Positions 23,490-35,934 are shown, counted from the stretch's first letter. The stretch: DNA of 64,000 nt from Sambucus nigra (GCA_949130495.1 OX422221.1:143067405-143131404); one strand, 5' to 3'. The notes: generated by a model not told the origin, from the letters alone. Made by a program: numbers and translations.

Positions 23490-24278
23490 CTCAACTCTAC
23501 TCAACTCAACTCAACAAAGTCTTTTCCTAATTATTTGGGATCGGCTACATGAATCCTATTTGTACATTCTATTATGTTCGGCGAAATATCTTCGATTAAA
23601 CTATATGACATCATGTCCTGTTTTATAATATCCCAACAAGTCAATTTAGGCCTACCTCTACCCCTTATGTTACCATTAATACTAACTAAATCCCTCTTTC
23701 TTACAGGGGCACCATTGGTCTACACTTGACGTGTTCAAACCATCTAAGTCAATTTTCTCTCAATTTATTTTCTATACGAGCTACTTTTACCGTTTCACGA
23801 ATTTGTTCATTTTTAATTTTATCCTTTCGAGTTTTACTGCAAATCCATCTTAGCATTCGCATTTACACCACGCTCATTTTTCGTACATTTTATTTTTTGG
23901 TTGCCCAACACTTTGTCCTATATAACATAGCGGGTCTAATGGCCGTCCTAAAAAAAATTTCTTTTAACTTCAAATATATACGCCTATCACAGAAAACCCC
24001 GGTAACACTTCTCCACTTAACCCCAAGCCTGCTATAATCCTATGAGTAACATCATCACTAATATCTCAATCTTTTTGAATAATCGATCCTAAATAATGCA
24101 AATGATCATTTCTAGGTATCTCTTGACCCTCCAATTTCACCACATCTTCATTTGTCCTCCTATTACTGCTAAAATTGCACTCCATATATTCTGTTTTAGT
24201 CCTGCTTATTTTAAATCCTCCCGTTTCTAAAGTTTCTCTCCATAATTTCAACCTAGCATTAATTCTCATCTTAGTCTC
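23490..24278 (-). mobile_element. LINE, 3' part (5'-truncated L1-type)
   Basis: Minus strand: continues the reverse transcriptase after the FADD box (TKMRINARLKLWRETLETGG, FKISRTKTEYMECNF, LEGQEIPRNDHLHYLGSI) and ends in a TTGAG-type short repeat tail at 23,490-23,520. The other part lies at 35,131-35,606. A 16-bp duplication with one mismatch (23,474-23,489 and 35,607-35,622, core AGATGAAGGAA) flanks the whole LINE, the signature of target-primed insertion. Confidence 0.92.
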
Positions 24279-24359
24279 TGTAATACCCCGTACTTTTGGC
24301 TATATTTATTTTTGGGGATTAATTAATTAAATGCGTATTAATTGGAAATTAATCCGGGT

Positions 24360-24367
24360 TATAAATA
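24360..24367 (+). promoter_or_regulatory. Candidate TATA box of LTR B
   Basis: TATAAATA about 80 bp inside the LTR, conserved in LTR A as ATATAAATAC at the same relative place. If real, U3 would be unusually short for a 3-kb LTR. Other TATA-like words occur near 24,410. Confidence 0.4.
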
Positions 24368-25380
24368 CTAATGTGATACGAGTTAGTATTTGATTATGTG
24401 CATATATGATTATATATGAACTTGGTATTATAAAATTTGTCGTGAGATTTATATACGGCAATTTGGAAATTTTATTGAGACGCGTGGGACCGCCGCGTCA
24501 CGGTATAATATTTTGTTAATAAAAGTGAATTTAAAATCGATAATCCGTAGGGTCGTTTTGAGTGCGCCAACGCGTCCGGAAGGGTCGAGATAGTCAGAAA
24601 ACACTAGCCGGGGGTATAGTTTGGGTCCCGGGGTAATTTTAGACCATACCGGTAACTTAAAGGGTATTTTAGTAATTTGGTATTTTTGGGTAATTAAAAG
24701 TGACGAAAATTGAGAGTTGTAATCTGATAAGGATTGACCCCAACCAACCCTTATTAACCCAACAAGCTACGGAGGTTTATTGAAATTAGGTTTCATAAGT
24801 TTCCCCAAAGCAAACCCTAGCCACCATAGCCTTTTGGAGAAGAAAGCTTGGAGAAGGAGAGAGAGAGAGAGATTCTGCAGAAATTCTACACCGAATCCAC
24901 ACCAAATTCAGAAATCAAACCAAGGTAAGTGACTTTATTTCCATTTAATTACTGAGAATGTCTTTTCCATGTTAGAAATTGAAGAATTTTAATTGTTCTT
25001 GAAAGATTAAAAGAAAACCCATGAAATTTGAAGTTATTATTGAATGTTGGGATAGGTTTGCATGTAGAAACATTGTTGGGAGATTTAATTTCGGATATTT
25101 CATATCTAGGTGATGTATAAACGAATTAAATCTGGGAATTTATGATGAGAAAAAGTTAGGGTTTATGTTCTTGAAGAAAATTGGGAATTAATGTAGAGAT
25201 TGTGATTTAATGATGTTTAGATGATGTCAAACCCTTTAATGATGTTAGTATAGCCCCTTAACATGTTTGAGGATGATTAGAGAACTCAATATATTGTGGG
25301 AACGAATTTTAGAAGAGGTTTGAGGAGTAAAAATGGTGAAAAACGATTTTTGGGAAATTCTGGGCCGAAACTGGCATCTC

Positions 25381-25631
25381 GTTAGAAGCAGCCCCAGGTC
25401 GTTCGAACGAGCTCGTTCGAACGAGCTTCTAACGAGTTGACCAGTCGTTATTAACGAGAAGGTATTTCGTTCGATATCTCGTTCGAACGAGATATCGTTA
25501 GAAGGGTCAGTTCGTTCGAACGAACTGGGATCTCGTTCGAACAGCCTCGTTCGAACGATACTTCTAACGACCTGACAGTCCAAACTCGTTCGAAGCCTCG
25601 TTCGAACGAGACTTCTAACGAGTTGACAGTT
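25381..25631. repeat. TCGTTCGAACGA palindrome array in LTR B
   Basis: Six exact copies of the self-complementary 12-mer TCGTTCGAACGA plus several half-copies, interleaved with CTTCTAACGAG words. Present identically in the 3' LTR at 33,237-33,487, and in decayed form in LTR A (6,771-6,910) and the right-edge LTR (63,275-63,345). Confidence 0.95.
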
Positions 25632-27276
25632 TGACCCTTTTTGGACTGTTTTGACTTTTGGAGTTCCGGGAGATGGTTCAAGGGTAGAGTTAGCATCCCT
25701 TTGATGATATAGTGATTGATTTGGGACTTTTGGGTTATTGAGATGAGTAAATCATATACGAGAGTTATATTCAATGAATCATTTGGGTTGAGACGTGAGT
25801 GACTACTACGACGTGAGGATGAATTATAGCGCGTATAATTATGAACCGGAATAAAATAAGTTGTGATAATTATCATTAGTACGAGAGTGCAACATGTACT
25901 ACGAATATAATACGGTATTACTAAGATGTGTGTTTACTTAGTATTGATATATGGATTGTATGTATGACATACCTACCATACTTGCTATCACGGGAGGTTT
26001 CGTTCGCTTAGGACCCTCTATTCCTTGTGTGCCTACGGGGGGGGATATAGACTGGTACCTTGATGAACATAGGTCATAGAAAGACTTATTGTGATATTAA
26101 TAAGTCCGCTGACCATGGGAGCGTAGGTATGTGCGTGACCCATGTGATGGTGACTATGTTCGCCTCCACTATTTGTGATTTGTGTTATCTGAACTATTCC
26201 TGAGAGATTCGGAATATGTGATCCTTATGTACGTGATGTACCGGGATGGATAGCAGAGTATGTGTGCACTACAGCTTAGATTGCGGGGTGCTTGTATCGT
26301 ATATTTATGATGTGAATAATATACATTAAATTAATGGAAATCCTCATGTTAATGTTGTAAAAATATTACGGTATTGTTTCGAGTTATATAATGAGTTAAC
26401 TGATAGTTATATCATTGACATATTTAGTAACTGTGTTCACAGTAAACCTCTATTTAATTACGAGAGTTGTTATGTTATATGGAACCGAGTAAATGGGTAG
26501 AACCTTTGGTAGTCTAGCTAGTTATGTTGTCGGTTAGCTAGTAGTATGGGTAGTTATAGATGGGTACTTACGTTAGGAGTGCACAGTTAGTCGAGAGGTG
26601 AGAATTTAATGTGAGTGCACGTCCTAACATGTACTTTGCATTTAATGTTTTAAATGTTTTTAAAGCACTTGCAGGTTTTTAAAATGACTTCCACTTTCGG
26701 GCTCTGACCCATTTGCTTTCAAATATATTTTCTTGTAAAACCTTTTTAGGTGCCCAGCCACAAGGACACCAAGCATAGGTACTCATTCAGGTGACGTGCT
26801 GTAGCTGGTTGTGGAAGCTACAGGGATTTGCTCATAGACGCTTCTATCTTTTGGATTCCAGAGTCACTATCTATCAGTTGTAGGGCATGTTGCCCATTCC
26901 TATTTAGAGCATTTTTACATTTCAGTTTTCAGACTCTAGCATGTATTGCTCAGTATTCAGTTTTAGTTATTTATTTCAGTTTACTTATCAGTTGTGGGAT
27001 TTGTATTGAGGAGTTTTTCCTCCAGGTTTTATTTACATATTGTGATGGTTATTCTTTTTACTTCAGTATGGTGAATGGTGTTATTTAGTTATTCATTACT
27101 CTTGTTGCATGTTAATCAGATTTAATAAAATTTGGCACTTACTTTTTAAATACTAGGTGGTTAGTAATAATAAAACGTTTTCGACAGTGATGCTATTAAC
27201 TGAGCCAACTTGGCATTTTGAATTAATTTTATAAAGGAGTAGCTACCCGGTGTTTAATTAGTCGGGGTGTCACAGG

Positions 27277-27288
27277 TGGTATCAGAGC
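27277..27288 (+). promoter_or_regulatory. Element B primer-binding site (tRNA-iMet)
   Basis: TGGTATCAGAGC, complementary to the 3' end of plant initiator tRNA-Met, 2 bases after the 5' LTR. Confidence 0.95.
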
Positions 27289-27457
27289 ATCAGGTTCTAG
27301 TGTCCTTTAGGATCTGTACGGCTATTATGTTTCCGCTACGTTTCTTTGATATAGAGCCCTATATTTTAGGACTGTTGTACTCTTATTGTGTATGCTTCGT
27401 TCTTCAGCTATTTTAAGTTTATAAACCGTGAACTTATAAACTTTGTTCTTATTTCAG

Positions 27458-30400
27458 ATGCCTCCACGACGTGCACGACGAGTTCCCAGGAATGCTACGC
27501 CCGAACCCCAGCCCGCTCCAGTTCAGAGCATGTTGAACGCCACTGAGGTTGCTGCTATAGTAGCCCAAGCGGTAAATGCCGCGATTGCCGTGATTCAGCA
27601 GGCACCACCGCAGGCGCCGGTTGCCGCGCCAGTCCAGGCTAATGCATTCCCGTCTGCTTGGGAACGTGTACGTGACGCTTTTCAGAAAGCGCATCCACCA
27701 GAGTTTGCTGGAAGCTCAGATGTGGTTATCTCGAGCCAATGGAGGAAGGACATGCAGAGGCATTTGAGGATGCATGAGTGCACTGATGTTCAGAAACAGG
27801 TGCTAGCTACTTTCAAGCTAGTTGGATCTGCGCTACAGTGGTGGGAGTCTATTACCACCGCAGAGGAGAGGGATACCCTCACGATACAGGAGTTCTGGGT
27901 GCGGTTCGACCGCAAGTATTTTCCGTCCGCAGTTCATACAGAGATGAGGAGGAAGCTGGTGAGTTTGAAGCAGGAGGGCAAGACGGTGGCCGAGTATGAG
28001 GCCGAGTTCACTAACCTGTTGAATATCGTTCCAGACGAGATTCCAACAGAGAAGAAGAAGATAGAGAAGTTCACTGATGGGTTGAATTGGAGGATCCGTC
28101 AGCATCTGCTAGGGAACCTATCGTTGGCCACGTATTCTGATGTGGTTAACGCTGCACTATTGCACTGCCAGGACCACCGTTTTCATATGGCCGAGGGCAA
28201 GCGGTCAGGGGAGTCTAGCCATCAGGGCAGGACCGAAGGACATGGTGCCAGCGGGGCACAATCGGGTCAGGGGCAGAGACAGACTGAGCAGGGCTCCCAG
28301 CAGGGGGATAACAAGAGGTTCCGGTCAGGGAACTACAGGCAGGGACAGGGAGGTTTCCGCCAGGGCCATCAGGGTCCAAACGGCCATCAGGGCCAGCAGG
28401 GGCATAATGGGCAGCAGTTCCATCAGGGCCAGCAGGGCCAAGGGAGGAATGGTAACGGCCACCAGGGTCGGGGACAGCAGGGGCAGAGGGGAGGGAACTT
28501 CCCTGGGAAGTGCTTTACTTGTGGCAAGACTGGCCATAAGAAGCAGGATTGTCCTGATAGGGGCAGGGCCCCACAGCAGCAGCAGCAGGGTGCTCGCCAG
28601 GAGCCACAGAGACCTATGTTTCCCGCCGCTCTTCCTGCACCGCCACAGATGGCAGCATTGCCACCCATCCCAGCAGTCCCAGCTCAGCAGGGGCAGCTAC
28701 AGTATGGACGTGTCTACAACGTTCACCAGGCTGCAGTTCCACAGGCACCGCCCGCGATCGAGGGTACGTTTCCTATCCATGGCACTATGGGTCGAGTGTT
28801 ATTTGATACGGGTGCTACACACTGTTTTATTGCTACACACTTCGCGAAAGCTTTAGGATTGTTAGCTACGGCAGAGAGCACAGTGACGTGTGTCGACTCA
28901 CCATTGGGGAGTGGGTCACTTATTTTCTTTATATGCCGGGGATTCGGGGTAGAGGTTGGTGGTTTGGTATTACCTGCGGACATGTTAGTGTTAGACATGC
29001 ATGTTCACGATGTGATCATCGGTATGGATTGGCTCGTATCATATAGGGCCATGATTGATTGCTTCAGCGGGAGCATTGTTTTTGCCATTCCGGGGCAGGA
29101 GATGTTTGTAGTGGCGATGCCTCGCCCAGAGGGAGGATCGACCGCTCATCTGTATTACATAGAGGAGGATACCTCTAAGGAGGTTGTTATTCCTTTAGAT
29201 TCGATCCCGGTTGTCAGGGAGTATTCAGATGTGTTCCAGGAGATACCAGGCCTACCACCCAGTCGGGAGATAGACTTCGTTATAGATTTGCTACCGGGTA
29301 CGAGACCTATAGCACGTGCACCGTACCGTATGGCTCCGGCTGAGATGCGAGAGTTACGGGATCAAATAGAGCAGCTGTTAGGGCAGGGCTTTATTCGTAG
29401 GAGTACCTCACTTTGGGGCGCTCCAGTCTTATTTGTTAAGAAGAGGGATGGTTCACTGAGGTTGTGCGTAGACTACCGAGAGTTGAATAAGGTCACGATA
29501 CGGAATAAGTATCCGTTGCCTCGAATCGATGACTTGTTCGACCAGTTGAGAGGAGCTTCTTTCTTCTCGAAGATTGACTTGAGGTCAGGATACCATCAGT
29601 TGCGTATCAGGGAGGAGGATGTCTCGAAGACTGCGTTCTTATCGAGATATGGTTCTTATGAGTTTCGGGTTATGCCTTTCGGCTTGACCAACGCTCCAGC
29701 AGTGTTTATGGACTTGATGAACAGGGTGTTCAGAGATTTCCTAGATCAATTTGTCATTGTCTTCATTGATGACATTCTGGTTTACTCTCAGACAGAGGAG
29801 GAGCACGCCGAGCATTTGAGGATGGTTTTGCAGACACTTCGTCAGAACGAGCTGTATGCAAAATATGAGAAGTGCGGGTTTTGGCTGAAGGAAGTCCAGT
29901 TCTTGGGTCATATTATTTCCGACCAGGGAATATCGGTTGATCCGGTAAAGGTGTCAGCGGTGAGGGAGTGGGGACAGCCCACGACACCAACGGAGATTCG
30001 TAGTTTCTTGGGTTTGGCAGGATACTACAGGAGGTTTATTCGGGGTTTCTCGGAGATAGCAGGTCCGTTGACACATCTTACTCGGAAGGGTGTGCCATAT
30101 ATCTGGAGTGATGCCTGTCAGTTGGCATTCGATGAGTTGAAGGACAAATTGACCTCAGCACCTGTGTTAGCATTGCCAAGACCGGGAGTTGAGTATTTGG
30201 TTTACACTGATGCGTCTTTGCAAGGGCTTGGAGGTGTTTTGCAGCAGGAGAGACAGGCCATAGCTTATGCTTCCCGTAAGCTTAAGCCTCATGAGAAGAA
30301 TTACCCCACGCATGATTTGGAATTGGCAGCAGTGGTATTTGCCTTACGGATTTGGAGGCACTATCTTTTGGGGGAGAAGTTTCAGCTGTTCACGGATCAC

Positions 30401-32092
30401 AAGTCACTACAGTATCTGTTCACGCAGAAGGAATTAAATATGCGGCAGCGTAGGTGGCTTGAATTTGTGAAAGACTACCAGTTCGACATTCAGTACCACC
30501 CGGGTAAGGCTAACGTGGTAGCAGACGCGTTGAGCCGCAGGCCAGCAGATGAGGTGGCAGAGGTGTGGAAAGCGAAGTGGAAGGAATTGGGACACCAGGA
30601 TGCAGTGGCCCGATCTTTCATGTCTGTAATGACCGTTACACCGCAGATTGTCACGAAGGTTGTACGGGCACAGGTAAATGAATCGTTCTGTCAGGAGCAG
30701 ATAGTTCGATTACTCGCTGAGGGAGCTGAATCCTATACCGTTAGCTCAGACGGGGGATTACGCTTCAATGGGAGATTGGTAGTTCCGGAAGGAGAGGAAC
30801 TGCGACACGATGTGATGGCAGAGTCGCACGGCTCACGGTTCGCGGTACATCCCGGAGGGGACAAAATGTACCAAGATATGAGACGGCAGTATTGGTGGAG
30901 CGGTATGAAGAGAGATATCGCAGAGTTTGTCTCGAAATGCGCCACTTGTCAGCTTGTAAAAGTGGATCATCAGAGACCAACAGGATTGCTACAGCCATTG
31001 GAGGTTCCGGTGTGGATGTGGGAGAGCATATCCATGGACTTTATCACGGGGTTGCCTACGTCGCAGAGGGGTCACGACTCCGTTTGGGTAATTGTGGACA
31101 GATTGTCCAAGGTCGCTCACTTTTTACCCGTTAGGACTGATTACACTGCGGGTCAGTATGCCCAGCTCTTCATTTCAGAGATTGTGAGACTTCACGGTGT
31201 GCCCCTAAATATCGTGTCTGACAGAGACAAGATATTTGTTTCGAGGTTTTGGGAAAGTTTCCAGGAGGCCATGGGCACAGAATTGCGGTTGAGTACGGCT
31301 TATCATCCGCAGACCGATGGGCAGACAGAACGCACCAATCAGATGTTGGAAGACATGCTACGCATGTGCATTATTGACTTCGGGGGTGGATGGGAGCAGT
31401 ACCTTCCACTGGTGGAGTTTGCTTACAACAACTCCTATCAGTTCACGATTGGCATGGCTCCGTTTGAGGCATTGTACGGTAGGCCTTGTCGTTCCCCAGC
31501 ATGTTGGTTAGAAGTGGGGGACAACAAACTACTTGGGCCGGAAGTAATTCAGGATACTTCGGCAAGGATTGAGTTGATTCGGAGTCGCATTCGGGTAGCT
31601 CAAGACAGGCAGAAGAGTTATGCTGATGCGAAGAGGTTTTTCAGGGAGTTCCAAGTGGGGGACCAGGTTTTGCTCAGGGTTTCTCCGATGAAGGGGATTA
31701 TGCGATTCGGGAAGAAGGGGAAGTTGTCACCGAGGTATGTGGGGTCGTTTCCTATTATTGAGCGGATAGGACCGGTTGCGTATAGACTCGGGTTACCGGA
31801 GCATTTGCATCGGATTCATGACGTGTTCCATATTTCCTCGCTGAGGAAATACCTTAGGGATGATTTGGCTCATTCTCACATTGCTGTGGAGGACATCGAT
31901 CTCCAACCGGATAGCTCTTATGAGGAAGGGCCGATTGCTATTCTGGACCGAAGCGAGAGGAAACTACGGTCAAAGATAGTCCCGTTAGTACGTGTTCAGT
32001 GGCGACATCACAATGTCGAGGAGTCCACATGGGAGCGCGAGGATGAGATGCGCGAACGTTATCCAGAGCTGTTTTTAGCAGGTACTTTCTAG
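27458..32092 (+). CDS. Intact chromovirus Gag-Pol polyprotein
   Basis: About 1,544 residues from [12 protein letters not shown]. The frame opens five codons upstream, but this Met is the one shared with element A and follows the acceptor-like TTTCAG. Domains in order: Gag capsid (about 65-230); Gly/Gln-rich linker; CCHC knuckle ([14 protein letters not shown], about 352); aspartic protease ([10 protein letters not shown], about 450); RT with FIDDILVYS (DD at about 771-772); RNase H ([11 protein letters not shown], about 918); integrase with an HHCC finger (KCATCQ) and DDE core ([28 protein letters not shown]); and a C-terminal chromodomain-like end ([16 protein letters not shown]). No stop, frameshift or missing catalytic residue was seen. 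The chromodomain and long LTRs fit the Tekay/Del clade. It encodes everything needed for virus-like-particle assembly, cDNA synthesis and integration. Confidence 0.97.
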   Translation: MPPRRARRVPRNATPEPQPAPVQSMLNATEVAAIVAQAVNAAIAVIQQAPPQAPVAAPVQANAFPSAWERVRDAFQKAHPPEFAGSSDVVISSQWRKDMQRHLRMHECTDVQKQVLATFKLVGSALQWWESITTAEERDTLTIQEFWVRFDRKYFPSAVHTEMRRKLVSLKQEGKTVAEYEAEFTNLLNIVPDEIPTEKKKIEKFTDGLNWRIRQHLLGNLSLATYSDVVNAALLHCQDHRFHMAEGKRSGESSHQGRTEGHGASGAQSGQGQRQTEQGSQQGDNKRFRSGNYRQGQGGFRQGHQGPNGHQGQQGHNGQQFHQGQQGQGRNGNGHQGRGQQGQRGGNFPGKCFTCGKTGHKKQDCPDRGRAPQQQQQGARQEPQRPMFPAALPAPPQMAALPPIPAVPAQQGQLQYGRVYNVHQAAVPQAPPAIEGTFPIHGTMGRVLFDTGATHCFIATHFAKALGLLATAESTVTCVDSPLGSGSLIFFICRGFGVEVGGLVLPADMLVLDMHVHDVIIGMDWLVSYRAMIDCFSGSIVFAIPGQEMFVVAMPRPEGGSTAHLYYIEEDTSKEVVIPLDSIPVVREYSDVFQEIPGLPPSREIDFVIDLLPGTRPIARAPYRMAPAEMRELRDQIEQLLGQGFIRRSTSLWGAPVLFVKKRDGSLRLCVDYRELNKVTIRNKYPLPRIDDLFDQLRGASFFSKIDLRSGYHQLRIREEDVSKTAFLSRYGSYEFRVMPFGLTNAPAVFMDLMNRVFRDFLDQFVIVFIDDILVYSQTEEEHAEHLRMVLQTLRQNELYAKYEKCGFWLKEVQFLGHIISDQGISVDPVKVSAVREWGQPTTPTEIRSFLGLAGYYRRFIRGFSEIAGPLTHLTRKGVPYIWSDACQLAFDELKDKLTSAPVLALPRPGVEYLVYTDASLQGLGGVLQQERQAIAYASRKLKPHEKNYPTHDLELAAVVFALRIWRHYLLGEKFQLFTDHKSLQYLFTQKELNMRQRRWLEFVKDYQFDIQYHPGKANVVADALSRRPADEVAEVWKAKWKELGHQDAVARSFMSVMTVTPQIVTKVVRAQVNESFCQEQIVRLLAEGAESYTVSSDGGLRFNGRLVVPEGEELRHDVMAESHGSRFAVHPGGDKMYQDMRRQYWWSGMKRDIAEFVSKCATCQLVKVDHQRPTGLLQPLEVPVWMWESISMDFITGLPTSQRGHDSVWVIVDRLSKVAHFLPVRTDYTAGQYAQLFISEIVRLHGVPLNIVSDRDKIFVSRFWESFQEAMGTELRLSTAYHPQTDGQTERTNQMLEDMLRMCIIDFGGGWEQYLPLVEFAYNNSYQFTIGMAPFEALYGRPCRSPACWLEVGDNKLLGPEVIQDTSARIELIRSRIRVAQDRQKSYADAKRFFREFQVGDQVLLRVSPMKGIMRFGKKGKLSPRYVGSFPIIERIGPVAYRLGLPEHLHRIHDVFHISSLRKYLRDDLAHSHIAVEDIDLQPDSSYEEGPIAILDRSERKLRSKIVPLVRVQWRHHNVEESTWEREDEMRERYPELFLAGTF

Positions 32093-32122
32093 TTTTGAAT
32101 TTCGGGACGAAATTCAGTTATT

Positions 32123-32134
32123 AGGGGGGAAGTA
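32123..32134 (+). other. Element B polypurine tract
   Basis: AGGGGGGAAGTA immediately before the 3' LTR, matching the tract in element A. Confidence 0.85.
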
Positions 32135-35130
32135 TGTAATACCCCGTACTTTTGGCTATATTTATTTTTGGGGATTAATTAATTAAATGCGTATTAATTG
32201 GAAATTAATCCGGGTTATAAATACTAATGTGATACGAGTTAGTATTTGATTATGTGCATATATGATTATATATGAACTTGGTATTATAAAATTTGTCGTG
32301 AGATTTATATACGGCAATTTGAAAATTTTATTGAGACGCGTGGGACCGCCGCGTCACGGTATAATATTTTGTTAATAAAAGTGAATTTAAAATCGATAAT
32401 CCGTAGGGTCGTTTTGAGTGCGCCAACGCGTCCGGAAGGGTCGAGATAGTCAGAAAACACTAGCCGGGGGTATAGTTTGGGTCCCGGGGTAATTTTAGAC
32501 CATACCGGTAACTTAAAGGGTATTTTAGTAATTTGGTATTTTTGGGTAATTAAAAGTGACGAAAATTGAGAGTTGTAATCTGATAAGGATTGACCCCAAC
32601 CAACCCTTATTAACCCAACAAGCTACGGAGGTTTATTGAAATTAGGTTTCATAAGTTTCCCCAAAGCAAACCCTAGCCACCATAGCCTTTTGGAGAAGAA
32701 AGCTTGGAGAAGGAGAGAGAGAGAGAGATTCTGCAGAAATTCTACACCGAATCCACACCAAATTCAGAAATCAAACCAAGGCAAGTGACTTTATTTCCAT
32801 TTAATTACTGAGAATGTCTTTTCCATGTTAGAAATTGAAGAATTTTAATTGTTCTTGAAAGATTAAAAGAAAACCCATGAAATTTGAAGTTATTATTGAA
32901 TGTTGGGATAGGTTTGCATGTAGAAACATTGTTGGGAGATTTAATTTCGGATATTTCATATCTAGGTGATGTATAAACGAATTAAATCTGGGAATTTATG
33001 ATGAGAAAAAGTTAGGGTTTATGTTCTTGAAGAAAATTGGGAATTAATGTAGAGATTGTGATTTAATGATGTTTAGATGATGTCAAACCCTTTAATGATG
33101 TTAGTATAGCCCCTTAACATGTTTGAGGATGATTAGAGAACTCAATATATTGTGGGAACGAATTTTAGAAGAGGTTTGAGGAGTAAAAATGGTGAAAAAC
33201 GATTTTTGGGAAATTCTGGGCCGAAACTGGCATCTCGTTAGAAGCAGCCCCAGGTCGTTCGAACGAGCTCGTTCGAACGAGCTTCTAACGAGTTGACCAG
33301 TCGTTATTAACGAGAAGGTATTTCGTTCGATATCTCGTTCGAACGAGATATCGTTAGAAGGGTCAGTTCGTTCGAACGAACTGGGATCTCGTTCGAACAG
33401 CCTCGTTCGAACGATACTTCTAACGACCTGACAGTCCAAACTCGTTCGAAGCCTCGTTCGAACGAGACTTCTAACGAGTTGACAGTTTGACCCTTTTTGG
33501 ACTGTTTTGACTTTTGGAGTTCCGGGAGATGGTTCAAGGGTAGAGTTAGCATCCCTTTGATGATATAGTGATTGATTTGGGACTTTTGGGTTATTGAGAT
33601 GAGTAAATCATATACGAGAGTTATATTCAATGAATCATTTGGGTTGAGACGTGAGTGACTACTACGACGTGAGGATGAATTATAGCGCGTATAATTATGA
33701 ACCGGAATAAAATAAGTTGTGATAATTATCATTAGTACGAGAGTGCAACATGTACTACGAATATAATACGGTATTACTAAGATGTGTGTTTACTTAGTAT
33801 TGATATATGGATTGTATGTATGACATACCTACCATACTTGCTATCACGGGAGGTTTCGTTCGCTTAGGACCCTCTATTCCTTGTGTGCCTACGGGGGGGG
33901 ATATAGACTGGTACCTTGATGAACATAGGTCATAGAAAGACTTATTGTGATATTAATAAGTCCGCTGACCATGGGAGCGTAGGTATGTGCGTGACCCATG
34001 TGATGGTGACTATGTTCGCCTCCACTATTTGTGATTTGTGTTATCTGAACTATTCCTGAGAGATTCGGAATATGTGATCCTTATGTACGTGATGTACCGG
34101 GATGGATAGCAGAGTATGTGTGCACTACAGCTTAGATTGCGGGGTGCTTGTATCGTATATTTATGATGTGAATAATATACATTAAATTAATGGAAATCCT
34201 CATGTTAATGTTGTAAAAATATTACGGTATTGTTTCGAGTTATATAATGAGTTAACTGATAGTTATATCATTGACATATTTAGTAACTGTGTTCACAGTA
34301 AACCTCTATTTAATTACGAGAGTTGTTATGTTATATGGAACCGAGTAAATGGGTAGAACCTTTAGTAGTCTAGCTAGTTATGTTGTCGGTTAGCTAGTAG
34401 TATGGGTAGTTATAGATGGGTACTTACGTTAGGAGTGCACAGTTAGTCGAGAGGTGAGAATTTAATGTGAGTGCACGTCCTAACATGTACTTTGCATTTA
34501 ATGTTTTAAATGTTTTTAAAGCACTTGCAGGTTTTTAAAATGACTTCCACTTTCGGGCTCTGACCCATTTGCTTTCAAATATATTTTCTTGTAAAACCTT
34601 TTTAGGTGCCCAGCCACAAGGACACCAAGCATAGGTACTCATTCAGGTGACGTGCTGTAGCTGGTTGTGGAAGCTACAGGGATTTGCTCATAGACGCTTC
34701 TATCTTTTGGATTCCAGAGTCACTATCTATCAGTTGTAGGGCATGTTGCCCATTCCTATTTAGAGCATTTTTACATTTCAGTTTTCAGACTCTAGCATGT
34801 ATTGCTCAGTATTCAGTTTTAGTTATTTATTTCAGTTTACTTATCAGTTGTGGGATTTGTATTGAGGAGTTTTTCCTCCAGGTTTTATTTACATATTGTG
34901 ATGGTTATTCTTTTTACTTCAGTATGGTGAATGGTGTTATTTAGTTATTCATTACTCTTGTTGCATGTTAATCAGATTTAATAAAATTTGGCACTTACTT
35001 TTTAAATACTAGGTGGTTAGTAATAATAAAACGTTTTCGACAGTGATGCTATTAACTGAGCCAACTTGGCATTTTGAATTAATTTTATAAAGGAGTAGCT
35101 ACCCGGTGTTTAATTAGTCGGGGTGTCACA
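32135..35130 (+). repeat. Element B 3' LTR (2,996 bp)
   Basis: Same length and termini as the 5' LTR, with three substitutions detected. It includes the palindrome array at 33,237-33,487. Followed by the second copy of the TSD GTCTC. Confidence 0.98.
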
Positions 35131-35606
35131 GTCTCATCCACTAAAATAATATCATCTGCAAATAGCATACACCGTGGCACCTCATCTTGTAGTTATCCAA
35201 TCAACTCATCCATAACAAGAGCAAAGAGAAAAGGACTTAATGCTGAACCTTAGTGTAGATCTACCATAATTGAAAATTCACTACTTTCTTCGACTGATGT
35301 TTTTAGTGTAGTCATCGCACCATAATATATATCCTTGACCACATCAATATATCTGCGAGTCATTCCTCTTTTATGTAAAATCCATTATATTATATCTCCG
35401 AGTTTCTTATCACACGCCTTTTCCAAATTTATAAAAATCATAAGAAGATCCTTATTTTTTCCCTACGCCTCTCCATTAATCTCTTTAATAAATAGACTGC
35501 TTCCATTGTTGACCTCCCAGGCATAAATTCAAATTGATTCTCAGCTACCGTTGTCTTCAATCTCAATCTATATTCAATCACTCTCTCCCAAAGTTTTATT
35601 GTATGA
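35131..35606 (-). mobile_element. LINE, 5' part (reverse transcriptase)
   Basis: The minus strand reads TIKLWERVIEYRLRL, NQFEFMPGRSTMEAVYLL and, at the junction with element B, QDEVPRCMLFADDIILVDET. These are the fingers and catalytic FADD of an L1-type reverse transcriptase. It is 5'-truncated at 35,606, where the 16-bp LINE TSD begins. Joined with 23,490-24,278 the LINE would be about 1.26 kb. A few in-frame stops are present, so it was inactive even before element B arrived. Confidence 0.92.
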
Positions 35607-35934
35607 TTTCGAGATGAAGGAAGTAGTAACAAAAAATAGCGAGGTATGGTTTTAATATATTTTGGAATTGGTAACAAAAGGAACTAGAAAACTAATAAAC
35701 TGAAGGAATCAATATATATTTTTGCATGTCTTTTATGTAGGACCAAGGAACTTGAATGCTAGTAGGAAAGAAAAATTTGTTCGTGTTGATGAAGATGTTG
35801 AAGTTATTGATGATGACGATGAGGAAGAGGATTATAGTAAAAGATGATCATGAAGATGATGATGATAATGAACTAAACATTGACGATGATGATTATGAAT
35901 GATTGGAGGAGAGATTAACATGATGACTTTTTTT
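35607..35934 (+). pseudogene. hAT transposase fragment 3 (acidic C-terminal tail)
   Basis: Follows the LINE TSD and continues the hAT gene. After a possible intron (acceptor TATGTAG near 35,740) it reads ASRKEKFVRVDEDVEVIDDD and further Asp/Glu runs, the acidic tail usual at the C-terminus of plant hAT transposases. A MITE is inserted just behind it. Confidence 0.6.

Larger units (their letters stand above)
24279..27274 (+). repeat. Element B 5' LTR (2,996 bp)
   Basis: TG...CA termini, preceded by TSD GTCTC and followed 2 bases later by the PBS. It contains a palindrome array (25,381-25,631), a (GA)n leader-like stretch near 24,858 and a good splice-donor sequence at 24,924. Confidence 0.98.
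24925..27457 (+). other. Candidate leader intron of element B
   Basis: A strong donor (CCAAG|GTAAGT, 24,924/24,925) lies in the 5' LTR. A strong acceptor (TTGTTCTTATTTCAG) ends exactly at the base before the gag ATG at 27,458. The acceptor abutting ATG is conserved in element A (ATTTCAG at 999-1,005). The 3' LTR and the other family LTRs have GC instead of GT at the donor, which can still act as a GC-AG donor. Splicing would remove the PBS and yield a message used only for translation. Inferred from sequence alone. Confidence 0.4.
24279..35130 (+). mobile_element. Complete young chromovirus B (Tekay/Del type)
   Basis: The element is 10,852 bp. Both LTRs are exactly 2,996 bp, start TGTAATACCCCGTA and end GGGGTGTCACA, and all positions correspond with a constant offset of 7,856, so there are no indels. 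I found three substitutions (24,466/32,322; 24,926/32,782; 26,508/34,364), about 0.1%. This suggests insertion tens of thousands of years ago or less at commonly used rates. A 5-bp TSD GTCTC lies at 24,274-24,278 and 35,131-35,135. With PBS, intact polyprotein and PPT present it looks structurally competent. It interrupts a LINE. Confidence 0.98.

Noticed and set aside
25245..25876. Minus-strand frames with repeated S-F-E-R peptides in the LTR of element B (repeated at 33,101-33,732)
   Set aside because: They are the translation of the palindrome array inside a non-coding LTR and contain no start context or domain; duplicated only because the LTR is.
28140..28998. Alternative frames within the gag region of element B
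   Set aside because: Shadows of the intact polyprotein; high G content of the Gly/Gln linker keeps other frames open.
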